The notes under the pieces: generated by a model
Databases searched by the model: none
Told to the model about the DNA's origin: nothing
What the model saw: only the letters and a program-made list of their open reading frames with translations
In this document: positions 8,810 through 15,184 of the stretch, piece after piece
How the letters are laid out: each line of letters starts with the position of its first letter
Position numbering within the stretch: position 1 is the stretch's first letter
Assembly: GCA_963575745.1 (NCBI GenBank)
Contig: CAUYUJ010018618.1
Coordinates: forward strand, 1 to 20,000
Direction of reading: 5' to 3'
Length of the DNA stretch: 20,000 nucleotides
DNA from: Prorocentrum cordatum
Lineage: Eukaryota; Sar; Dinophyceae; Prorocentrales; Prorocentraceae
Position numbers and translations under genes: made by a program

Positions 8810-11659
8810 TCAAGATAAAGAAGTTCTGCCTGCAATGTCTGCCAGCATCTGGGCTTCCCTCAGATGCTGGAGCTCAGCACTGCAGCGCGCCGTGGCCTTA
8901 GAGGCGGATTGCTCCGCAAATGCTGTCAGCATGGATGGATTATCCATCGGACGTTTCTGCGCGCCTTTGGACCTCGCGTCGCTGACTGTCTGCAGCTCAC
9001 GGTTAGTGTACCCCATCACTATTTTCCGGCGGGACCGTACAGCGTCCATGGGTACACTTCCACCATGCTGGGCCAGTGTCCTGGCAACGAAGCAATCGAA
9101 CGTTTCAAGATCGTCGAGGCTGTCGCCTCGCATAGTGGCCTTGGCGAGCGTCTCCATCAACCCCTGAGGCAGGTTTCCCTGCAATTGCTCGCGCTCCTGC
9201 GCCGGGGTCGGCTCGCCCGTCAGCACCGTCTGGAATGACGTGCTGCTTGAGCTCGAGGCGGGTTGCCCCGCAGCTCCAAAACGATCACACCTGATCGACA
9301 GATGCCCTGACGGCAACTTCGTCGTCGGCATGATATTGGAGCCCTCGGGAAGCTCCATCTTGACCTGCCCCTTCCCAGGGAATATCAGCTTCTCCTGGCC
9401 TCGTTCAAGCACGATGATCGTGCGTTTGTCCTGCATACTATCGAGGCCTAGGATGGCTGGCAGGTCTTTGCCACAGCCTGACACAATGTTCGTCTTGGAC
9501 GAATCGAGCTGGGTCGACCCCTGGTACTCGCAGGCAATGCTGAATGTGCCTACGGTATCCGCTGGGGCCGACCCTTCTCCCACTCCGTTGATGTTCAAAC
9601 GAGAGCGGGGCTCGAACGTACAAGTACGGCCGTGTGCCTCAGCAGCCTGGACGAACTTGCGGCTCGTGTTTTCACCCATGATGTTGATCTTCGAGCCTAC
9701 ATCGATGAGGATTGAGTTTCCACCATCGTCCAAGAACGTCTTACTCGGCTGCTTGATGTGCACCGTTTCTGAAGTGTCGGTTGTGCTGTTTGGCGGGTTT
9801 CCCCGCAGGTCAATTGTACTCCCTGGCGGGTTACCCCGCATGACGCTGGCATACGGCCTGCCTTCGGCCATACGTACCAGGTCGATGTACTGGAAGTACG
9901 ACACGTGCTGGACGTGATCGCCACGCTCCTCCCGCCAGTTGGCATACTCATCGCGTATGCTCTTATACTGCTCGCGGGTCGTGCGTCTCGTCAGCGTCAG
10001 ATACGAGTGAAGGGCAATATCCTGCAACCCCTCATTCGTGAGGTGATCCCTGTACTGCAGCCACTCCTCGAATTCCTCGTTCGTCGCTGTGATGTCGACG
10101 GCCCTGGCTGCTGTTGCTGCTGTTGCCACTGAGGAATCTGAGAGGTCAAACGACGCACCATCAGTCTCAGGATTGTCGGCATCCAGCATAAAGGTTGTGT
10201 GCGCATTATCCATTTGATTCTGGAAATGCCGAACACGCAACTCACGCAGCTGGTCAGGGTCCAGTGCCATCTCTGCCCCGCCCCCACTCTGGGGAGACAT
10301 CTGAGGAGTGTTAGGCAGGTTTCTCTGCTGAGGCACCGTCATCGGGGTAAGCTGATCGAAGTATCCCGTCTCCATCGGCGGCCTCACCTCCTCTGGCAGG
10401 TTTCCCTGCTGCTGGGGCTGAGCTGTCTGCCTATCTAGCATCCTGGCTGTCATCTCCTCCACCATGCTCCTCAACTCCCGCAGCTCCCTCGCTGCTTGCT
10501 CAGGAGTCTGAATGAAGGAGCCGGTCCACGGGAAAGATGACGCTATGATGCCAGGTGCTCGGCAGATAGCACACGGTGGCTGCTGAGGGTCTCCCTCGCG
10601 CTGAGTTGCGACCTGGCCCACCACATTTGAATTCCAGCACCCCTCATGGAATAAGTGATTACACCTCAAACGGTAAACACTTTCCCTGGGCTGAAATTCT
10701 TCGAGGCATACCGCGCAAGTATCTTCCATCCCAGTGAAAACTTCCTCATCTGCTGCTCTGGGATATACCCGCCGCTGTCTCTCCAAGACCATCTCGGAGG
10801 GCATGAAGACTGCTGGGGGATCTCCTGATGGATCCAGCACCCCCGGCACTCCGGCAGCTGGCACGGAGGCTGTAGGCGTCGCAGCGGGCGAGTTTCCTCG
10901 CAAGGGTGAGCCTCTGTTCCTCACAACCTCAAGCGCGGCTGCGCGCGAATGATCACGTACGTTCTGCACGGCCTGTCTGCGCCTGAAGCATGCCTGTTGA
11001 GTGTGGTATGTCTGCCTGATGTAATCAGGCACACCTCTACTGCCAGACGATATCGAATGGGCAGTGGGCTGGACAACCACATCTGGCGTCGTCGGCGCAG
11101 GCATAAAGGCCATGTGCGGATACATAGACTGATCACTACAGCGCACGTTAGTGAGGCTGTGGAACTGATCCGCCAATTCACGAACAAACTTGTTCGGGAC
11201 TCTAGACCCATCAGGGTACAGTGGCGGATTCATGCGCGCTGGCGGTGGCCTCTGGCCCTGGGCCATGCTCGGGTGAGCATTGAAGGCTGGGATGAAGGCT
11301 CGCTGCCGAGCAGGATCCCTTGGATTGGGACCCTCGGGCTCCCATGACCAGGCCGGCCTCCACCTCTGACCACTTGGGTGAGGCAGATTATGGCTTTGCA
11401 CCTGCTGCACAGCAGCCGCCACTCTGGCACGGTAGTCATCAGGCACACCAGCGACTGTGGTTTGTCCAGCAAACGGTCGATGATGGCTTGGAGTGCCTGG
11501 CAGGTTTCCCTGCTGACTCGTTGGAGTGCCGGGCGGCACCATGTTCAGGAGAGCCGTACCATGCTCGGCCCTGGCCGCTGCGATCCTCTCCATGAGGGTG
11601 CCGTTCGTGGCAGGGCGGCCAGGAGTCCCGAACGGAGACTGTGCAGGTGGCGTAGCCAT
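8810..11659 (-). CDS. RING-H2 finger plus retropepsin polyprotein segment
   Basis: A 949-codon frame from an ATG at 11659. Residues 1-310 are Pro/Gln-rich linker. The RING-H2 finger (10562-10717) shows CAVC, then LRCNHLFHEGCW (C-x-H-x2-H-x2-C), then CAIC, so all eight zinc ligands are present, as in E3 ubiquitin ligases. A coiled-coil-like, Gln-rich stretch and an acidic segment follow. The protease region starts at SILIDVGSKINIMG, with the presumed catalytic Asp at 9701-9703. It reads DVG, not the usual DTG or DSG, and continues to LPAILGLDSM and PSGHL, as I recall from dinoflagellate copia proteases. The C-terminus is charged linker. Twelve hairpin copies lie inside. A frame change at about 11655 links it to the preceding segment. 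Ligase activity is inferred from the fold only. Confidence 0.8.
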   Translation of the reverse strand: MATPPAQSPFGTPGRPATNGTLMERIAAARAEHGTALLNMVPPGTPTSQQGNLPGTPSHHRPFAGQTTVAGVPDDYRARVAAAVQQVQSHNLPHPSGQRWRPAWSWEPEGPNPRDPARQRAFIPAFNAHPSMAQGQRPPPARMNPPLYPDGSRVPNKFVRELADQFHSLTNVRCSDQSMYPHMAFMPAPTTPDVVVQPTAHSISSGSRGVPDYIRQTYHTQQACFRRRQAVQNVRDHSRAAALEVVRNRGSPLRGNSPAATPTASVPAAGVPGVLDPSGDPPAVFMPSEMVLERQRRVYPRAADEEVFTGMEDTCAVCLEEFQPRESVYRLRCNHLFHEGCWNSNVVGQVATQREGDPQQPPCAICRAPGIIASSFPWTGSFIQTPEQAARELRELRSMVEEMTARMLDRQTAQPQQQGNLPEEVRPPMETGYFDQLTPMTVPQQRNLPNTPQMSPQSGGGAEMALDPDQLRELRVRHFQNQMDNAHTTFMLDADNPETDGASFDLSDSSVATAATAARAVDITATNEEFEEWLQYRDHLTNEGLQDIALHSYLTLTRRTTREQYKSIRDEYANWREERGDHVQHVSYFQYIDLVRMAEGRPYASVMRGNPPGSTIDLRGNPPNSTTDTSETVHIKQPSKTFLDDGGNSILIDVGSKINIMGENTSRKFVQAAEAHGRTCTFEPRSRLNINGVGEGSAPADTVGTFSIACEYQGSTQLDSSKTNIVSGCGKDLPAILGLDSMQDKRTIIVLERGQEKLIFPGKGQVKMELPEGSNIMPTTKLPSGHLSIRCDRFGAAGQPASSSSSTSFQTVLTGEPTPAQEREQLQGNLPQGLMETLAKATMRGDSLDDLETFDCFVARTLAQHGGSVPMDAVRSRRKIVMGYTNRELQTVSDARSKGAQKRPMDNPSMLTAFAEQSASKATARCSAELQHLREAQMLADIAGRTSLS
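8904..8917 (-). repeat. GNRA hairpin copy, stem GCGGA/TCCGC
   Basis: Loop TTGC, perfect stem unique to this copy, encodes AEQSA (second codon phase). Confidence 0.85.
9169..9182 (-). repeat. GNRA hairpin copy, stem GCAGG/CCTGC
   Basis: Loop TTTC, perfect, encodes QGNLP downstream of the protease region. Confidence 0.85.
9258..9271 (-). repeat. GNRA hairpin copy, stem GCGGG/CCCGC
   Basis: Loop TTGC, perfect, encodes AGQPA (second codon phase) before a Ser-rich run. Confidence 0.85.
9793..9806 (-). repeat. GNRA hairpin copy, stem GCGGG/CCCGC
   Basis: Loop TTTC, perfect, encodes RGNPP. It forms a local 33-base duplication with the next copy. Confidence 0.85.
9826..9839 (-). repeat. GNRA hairpin copy, stem GCGGG/CCCGC, GTAA loop
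   Basis: Loop TTAC on plus, perfect, encodes RGNPP. Its start lies 33 bases (11 codons) from the start of the previous copy, with similar following residues (STID, STTD). Confidence 0.85.
10315..10328 (-). repeat. GNRA hairpin copy, stem GCAGG/TCTGC, one transition from perfect
   Basis: Loop TTTC. The loop-closing pair is broken on the coding strand (A-C). It encodes QRNLP, so the Gly is lost. Confidence 0.7.
10396..10409 (-). repeat. GNRA hairpin copy, stem GCAGG/CCTGC
   Basis: Loop TTTC, perfect, encodes QGNLP after a Gln run. Confidence 0.85.
10888..10901 (-). repeat. GNRA hairpin copy, stem GCGAG/CTCGC
   Basis: Loop TTTC, perfect, encodes RGNSP in the linker before the RING finger. Confidence 0.85.
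11298..11311 (-). repeat. Hairpin copy with variant loop, stem GCTCG/CGAGC
   Basis: Perfect stem but loop CTGC (GCAG on the coding strand), the only loop that is not GNRA. It encodes ARQRA (second codon phase). Confidence 0.6.
11500..11513 (-). repeat. GNRA hairpin copy, stem GCAGG/CCTGC
   Basis: Loop TTTC, perfect, encodes QGNLP. Confidence 0.85.
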
Positions 11660-12033
11660 TGGGTCATGCCCCTCGGTGTGTGCATACTCTGCGAGGGGCT
11701 ACCATGCATCTGCTCAAACCGAGCAGGCTCTCCAAAGATGCGGCCGAACGTCTGCGGGTCTCCCTGCGGCTCAGGCATCTCAGCTCTGAGTCCATTTATA
11801 GGCAGGTTTCCCTGCATGGCCTGACGATTTCGCGTCGCCATGGCGGACATTGCTCCCTGGCCAGCGGCCCATGGGTCTTGTTGATATAACCTGTCCGCCA
11901 CCTGTTCAGGGTTCAGAGCGGCCGCTATCTGGTCCAGGTCCGAGGTGCTGATGGCCTGCCAAAATACGGCGCTGGGCCCTTGGCTTGGGGCACGGCTTGG
12001 AGCCGCGCTCCCGGCCTCGCTCTCGGTGATCAT
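11545..12033 (-). CDS. Short Gln/Pro-rich polyprotein linker segment
   Basis: The frame has 162 codons from an ATG at 12033 and is in the same frame as the Tpt1 segment, five codons past its TAG at 12049-12051. Residues 1-130 look native (STSDLDQIAAALNPEQVADRL, probably helical). The last ~35 residues are Arg-rich, and the true frame moves at about 11655 to the RING-protease frame. No domain is recognised. Confidence 0.5.
   Translation of the reverse strand: MITESEAGSAAPSRAPSQGPSAVFWQAISTSDLDQIAAALNPEQVADRLYQQDPWAAGQGAMSAMATRNRQAMQGNLPINGLRAEMPEPQGDPQTFGRIFGEPARFEQMHGSPSQSMHTPRGMTQWLRHLHSLRSGLLAALPRTAPSWRGSQRPGPSMVRLS
11754..11767 (-). repeat. GNRA hairpin copy, stem GCGGG/CCTGC, GAGA loop
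   Basis: Loop TCTC, one transition from perfect, encodes QGDP. Confidence 0.6.
11802..11815 (-). repeat. GNRA hairpin copy, stem GCAGG/CCTGC
   Basis: Loop TTTC, perfect, encodes QGNLP. Confidence 0.85.
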
Positions 12034-12053
12034 GAAGATCTGGTGGACCTATG

Positions 12054-12067
12054 GCTGGTTTCCCAGC
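12054..12067 (-). repeat. GNRA hairpin copy, stem GCTGG/CCAGC, at the Tpt1 stop
   Basis: Loop TTTC, perfect, encodes LGNQP as the last residues before the TAG at 12049. Confidence 0.85.
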
Positions 12068-12589
12068 GTGGCGGGACTGTAGTGGTCCCCAACCTCCCTG
12101 TGGAGGTAGACCATGGGAGGGTCGACGCCCTCTTGGTCGCGGGACCACTGGTATTCGACGCTGGCACTGCCAACGTCAGCCCACCTGCCAGGGGCCGAAA
12201 GCACGGCGGGGGGGACTCGCGCCCGGCGATCCCCCAGGTACTCGGGATTGCGCCAGTGCTTCCCCGTGGCAAGGTCCTCTACATGGGAAATGTAGCACGG
12301 TTCGATGATACCGTTATTTCCCTCGGACAAGAGGACTCCGTTATCAGACCAACAGAACTTCATACCATCTTGCATGGCCTTGTGCCAATCTACGAAGATG
12401 ATGATGTCGGAGTCTGGGTCCCACCCACTGTTTACGGCACGACGGCGGACCGTCGGCGCGAAGTGGATGCGCGACCGGCCTGTCCCCCGTTTCTTCGTGT
12501 TGTGCTCGGGTCTACAGGACAAGCCGTGCCACATAATGCCTTCGAAGGCACCCCACCGAGTGCCGTGCATGGCGACCTCGGGGTACGGG

Positions 12590-12603
12590 GCCGGTCTCCC
12601 GGC
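12590..12603 (-). repeat. GNRA hairpin copy, stem GCCGG/CCGGC, GAGA loop, inside Tpt1
   Basis: Loop TCTC, perfect, encodes AGRPA (second codon phase) between the QGHS and HGT motifs of the Tpt1 domain. Confidence 0.75.
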
Positions 12604-13134
12604 AGGTTGGTCGCACAGTACAATATAATTGTACAGCGACCATGGAGCTTTCAATGTCCACGAATGCCCCTGAGAGGCGCGGATGAAGATCTCGGGCTCG
12701 CCAGAGTCCCGCACTAACACCTTGAACTGAAGGCGTTGTTTTTCTTCTCCGTCTGGTTCACGGACATGAACCACTTCCATCATGATGGCCGCCAACTGGT
12801 CCACCGATCGACCATATAGGTTCGCGGTGATGACTTTGGCCCCATCATGTCTGGGATTGTACCCATCGTGCCTCGATCGCCCGGTTTTCCACGGATACTC
12901 ACTTACGAGCTCTACGAGGTTAATCCAGCCATCATGATCATCGAATGTAGCCAGATCCCACAGGATTATGTGCTTTGTCCGGCGCATGTCTGCATATCCT
13001 ACTGAGAGCTTTGCTCAGTTGCTTGAGGGTGTGGTTGGATCTCGGGATAATGTTATATTGCATGCATTTTCGCACAAATTCCTCATCCACCGAACGTATC
13101 GGTGGGGGCTTCCGCAGAGCAAGTCTATCCCTGA

Positions 13135-13680
13135 TCACATTCGGACTCCACTGGTGAAAGACGTGTCTCCTGGGTGGTGCAGCTGATCCACGGGCGGGTT
13201 TCCCCGCACAGGAGCCTCGGTCGCTGAAGAGGCTGCGGCTCCTGAAGAGGAGGAAGCTGCAGCGGCAGCGCCTGGCGGGTTTCCCCGCGGTGATCCGCGA
13301 CTGGCGCTACCCCTAATCGTCGGCACCCAGGTACCCCTAGACAGAGCACCTTCGTCGGACCTTTTGGAACGGGCCGCCACAGGCGAAGCTGGCGCAGGGG
13401 CGTACCCTGTGCGTTCGAAAGCCATCGCCTTCTTGGCAATGGAACTGCTGCGACTAGGCGGGCGTCTCCGTTCCTCCACAGGGTCCTGAGGTTGCTGCTT
13501 GGGCCCAGATCCTTGTGCTGGAGTTGCGCCAATCGGTGATCTCGGCGTTTCGAAGTGAGGCGCCTCCATTTGCACATCTGGCCCAGGGTCCTCAGAGCGT
13601 GCTTTCGGTCTCACTTCCGAAGACAACTTCGGCGCTGGGGTTTCACTCTTAGCCTTCGATTGTAGTGGGAGCGGAGCTTC
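13135..13680 (-). CDS. Pro/Ser/Ala-rich polyprotein segment before Tpt1
   Basis: An open frame from about 13680 to a stop at 13135 with no ATG near its start, so it is read as part of the polyprotein. It is low-complexity (TPAPKLSSEVRPKARSEDPG, poly-Ala/Ser) with two RGNPP hairpin copies. It takes over from the preceding frame near AAGAAGC at about 13680 and hands over to the Tpt1 frame at about 13150. It is probably a disordered linker. No domain seen. Confidence 0.45.
   Translation of the reverse strand, partial: EAPLPLQSKAKSETPAPKLSSEVRPKARSEDPGPDVQMEAPHFETPRSPIGATPAQGSGPKQQPQDPVEERRRPPSRSSSIAKKAMAFERTGYAPAPASPVAARSKRSDEGALSRGTWVPTIRGSASRGSPRGNPPGAAAAASSSSGAAASSATEAPVRGNPPVDQLHHPGDTSFTSGVRM
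13194..13207 (-). repeat. GNRA hairpin copy, stem GCGGG/CCCGC
   Basis: Loop TTTC, perfect, encodes RGNPP about 50 bases before the frame change into Tpt1. Confidence 0.85.
13275..13288 (-). repeat. GNRA hairpin copy, stem GCGGG/CCCGC
   Basis: Loop TTTC, perfect, encodes RGNPP beside a poly-Ala/Ser run. Confidence 0.85.
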
Positions 13681-14018
13681 TTAGCCCCCTTCATGTAAAT
13701 CTTTTGGGAGTCCATCAGCATTTGGCGAGTTGCCTCGCGTGTGCGTTCTTCTGCTATTCGCATGCGTTCCTCATCCGCCGCAACTCGCTGGGCCTTCTGT
13801 TCATCCTTGGTTGCTAGCTCTGGCTGTTGTGACTGGCTGGAAACGCCGGGCGAGTTTCCTCGCATTCCAGGAAGACTAAACAGCGCGTCTTTTTCTTCCT
13901 GGGTCATGGGCGCCAGTCCCCTTGGAGCCGGAGGAGGCTTATCCTCTTCGTCTTTCGGCTCCGTGTGACCCATGATCCCGAGACGACGATTGACTTCTGC
14001 GATCTCGTCCTGTGTCAT
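13611..14018 (-). CDS. Charged, probably coiled-coil polyprotein segment
   Basis: A 135-codon frame from an ATG at 14018, although the frame is open a little further upstream (to about 14060). It contains MTQDEIAEVNRRLGIMG, a Pro-rich patch, and a long charged helix (KAQRVAADEERMRIAEERT) likely to form a coiled coil. The last ~20 residues after KGAKK are out of frame relative to the next segment. One RGNSP hairpin copy lies inside it. Confidence 0.5.
   Translation of the reverse strand: MTQDEIAEVNRRLGIMGHTEPKDEEDKPPPAPRGLAPMTQEEKDALFSLPGMRGNSPGVSSQSQQPELATKDEQKAQRVAADEERMRIAEERTREATRQMLMDSQKIYMKGAKKLRSHYNRRLRVKPQRRSCLRK
13850..13863 (-). repeat. GNRA hairpin copy, stem GCGAG/CTCGC
   Basis: Loop TTTC, perfect, encodes RGNSP. 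Confidence 0.85.
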
Positions 14019-15184
14019 CGGGACCAGTGGCGGATGGACGCCCTCCTCATGAGGGTTTTGCCCCTGTTTGGGCTCAGACCTTCATTATTTCCTACGGGGC
14101 ATCCCGGCCTGTGGTTCTGGAACGGCTCGGAACAAGGTCCGCAAGCTGCTTGAGGCCTATACAACTTGCGAGCCGCGATAACGTTTCGCAGCTGCGTCCG
14201 CACTCCATCAATTTCAGGGCGGCAGATGTTTGTTGCAAGTTGATATCCTCCGCGGATGGCCTTACCCTGAGCGCCCCTATAGGCAGGGTTGCCCTTGCCG
14301 AAGGCCGAGTGTTCCCCTTTACGGCGTCTTGGGTCATTGTAAGGAAGTAGTTCACCTCCTCGCCTGAGAGCGTGTTCCTTTGGGCCAGCCTGCCTATACT
14401 CACGAGGAAGCCGAGCCTGTGGATGTGGCTCTCCTCTGACACGCGGATGGGAACGAGACCTTCCAGCATTCTCATCAGAAGAGGCTGCCGAAGCAGCCTG
14501 AGTGGAAGCCGGCGGAGGCGCCTGCGGAGGCCCCTGTGCGATCCCAGGTGGATCGGCCAATAGAGGCGGGTTTCCCTGCTGGCTGGAGCTCGGCGCAAAT
14601 GGCGCTTGTGCCGATGGTGATGGTGCTTCAGGCTCGTCAGGATCAAAGTCCACCTCTTCCTCACCGTTGACTTCCATCATGAGGGTTGTGGCTTCATCTT
14701 CGCCTAGCCCGCAACCATCGCCCTCTTCTTTTTCTGATGTAGAACTACCATTGATGATGGCCATTGGCGCAGCTGGGACAGGCAAGTTTCCCTGCATAGC
14801 CGGCGTCTGTGCGTCGCTCGGCTGTCCCGGGGTAGGCGGCACGGTTGTCGGCTCAGGCTCGTTGCCGAGCACAGGCTGCCCAGCAATGTTGCGCATGGCA
14901 GTATTATTTGGCCATAGTCCCGCCGCCTGGAGACCCCATCCTGGCGGAGGAAGAGCCTGGCCGCGCATGGCGATGGCCCTCTCAAGGGCATCGCGCCATC
15001 TCCCTCGGGAGTACCACACATGCCTCTGCACGTCCTCAGGGTGCACGCTGTCGATGAGGGTCAAACCTGCCAACACTAACTCCGAGTCGTCGCAGGCATC
15101 AGTGTCCTGCATCATCATGATGCCAGCTTCGATGCTTTCTTGACTCTCGGGATATGCGATGGTCAATACCTCGTGCATCCTCAT
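14015..15184 (-). CDS. Pro/acidic-rich polyprotein segment after gag
   Basis: A 389-codon frame from an ATG at 15184. Sensible residues continue upstream to about 15280 (VPFAPPGSLAPGEYGPRTLL), where the gag frame should have joined. It begins with a helical part (SQESIEAGIMMMQDTDACDD), then a Trp/Arg patch, Pro/Gln/Ser linker, and an acidic cluster (MEVNGEEEVDFDPDEPEAP). The final ~40 residues are probably out of frame. No catalytic motif is recognised. It holds three 14-nt hairpins and one longer hairpin. Confidence 0.5.
   Translation of the reverse strand: MRMHEVLTIAYPESQESIEAGIMMMQDTDACDDSELVLAGLTLIDSVHPEDVQRHVWYSRGRWRDALERAIAMRGQALPPPGWGLQAAGLWPNNTAMRNIAGQPVLGNEPEPTTVPPTPGQPSDAQTPAMQGNLPVPAAPMAIINGSSTSEKEEGDGCGLGEDEATTLMMEVNGEEEVDFDPDEPEAPSPSAQAPFAPSSSQQGNPPLLADPPGIAQGPPQAPPPASTQAASAASSDENAGRSRSHPRVRGEPHPQARLPREYRQAGPKEHALRRGGELLPYNDPRRRKGEHSAFGKGNPAYRGAQGKAIRGGYQLATNICRPEIDGVRTQLRNVIAARKLYRPQAACGPCSEPFQNHRPGCPVGNNEGLSPNRGKTLMRRASIRHWSR
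14282..14299 (-). repeat. Longer GNRA hairpin variant, 7-bp stem
   Basis: GGCAGGG then TTGC then CCTTGCC, a 7-bp stem with one G-T on the plus strand. The loop is GCAA on the coding strand. It encodes KGNPA. It looks like a family member with lengthened arms. Confidence 0.55.
14566..14579 (-). repeat. GNRA hairpin copy, stem GCGGG/CCTGC, intermediate form
   Basis: Loop TTTC. One arm matches the GCGGG class and the other the GCAGG class. It encodes QGNPP. Confidence 0.7.
14782..14795 (-). repeat. GNRA hairpin copy, stem GCAAG/CCTGC, one G-U on coding strand
   Basis: Loop TTTC, one transition from the GCAGG class, encodes QGNLP. Confidence 0.7.
14857..14870 (-). repeat. GNRA hairpin copy, stem GCTCG/CGAGC
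   Basis: Loop TTGC, perfect, encodes LGNEP. Confidence 0.85.

Larger units (their letters stand above)
12049..13138 (-). pseudogene. Tpt1/KptA RNA 2'-phosphotransferase domain, frameshifted
   Basis: Tpt1/KptA removes an internal RNA 2'-phosphate using NAD+, for example after tRNA ligation. The domain is complete across two frames. The first (13138-12938) gives LKQLSKALSRICRHAPD with the catalytic Arg-His pair at 12986-12991. The second (from 12987) gives DDHDGWINLVELV, then FIRASQGHSW with Arg at 12679-12681, AMHGTRWGAFEGIMWHGL, GTGRSRIHFA and IIIFVDWHKAMQDGMKFCWSDNGVLLSEG. The Arg-His-Arg-Arg tetrad of the family is present. The frame changes between about 12925 and 12960, inside the domain's N-terminal winged part, so the protein is broken unless a frameshift occurs. 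It ends LGNQP then TAG, with one hairpin copy over the last codons and another in the loop between QGHS and HGT. It is an unusual cargo for a copia-like element. Confidence 0.88.

Noticed and set aside
10030-10043. CCTCA-TTCG-TGAGG hairpin
   Set aside because: The loop and outer pairs differ from the family. A single 5-bp stem with a TTCG loop may be chance.
11181-11196. CGAACAA-AC-TTGTTCG near-palindrome
   Set aside because: About one such palindrome is expected by chance in 20 kb, and it lies in ordinary coding sequence.
11710-11726. CTGCTC-AAACC-GAGCAG hairpin
   Set aside because: The loop is not GNRA and has five bases, and the outer pairs do not fit the family.
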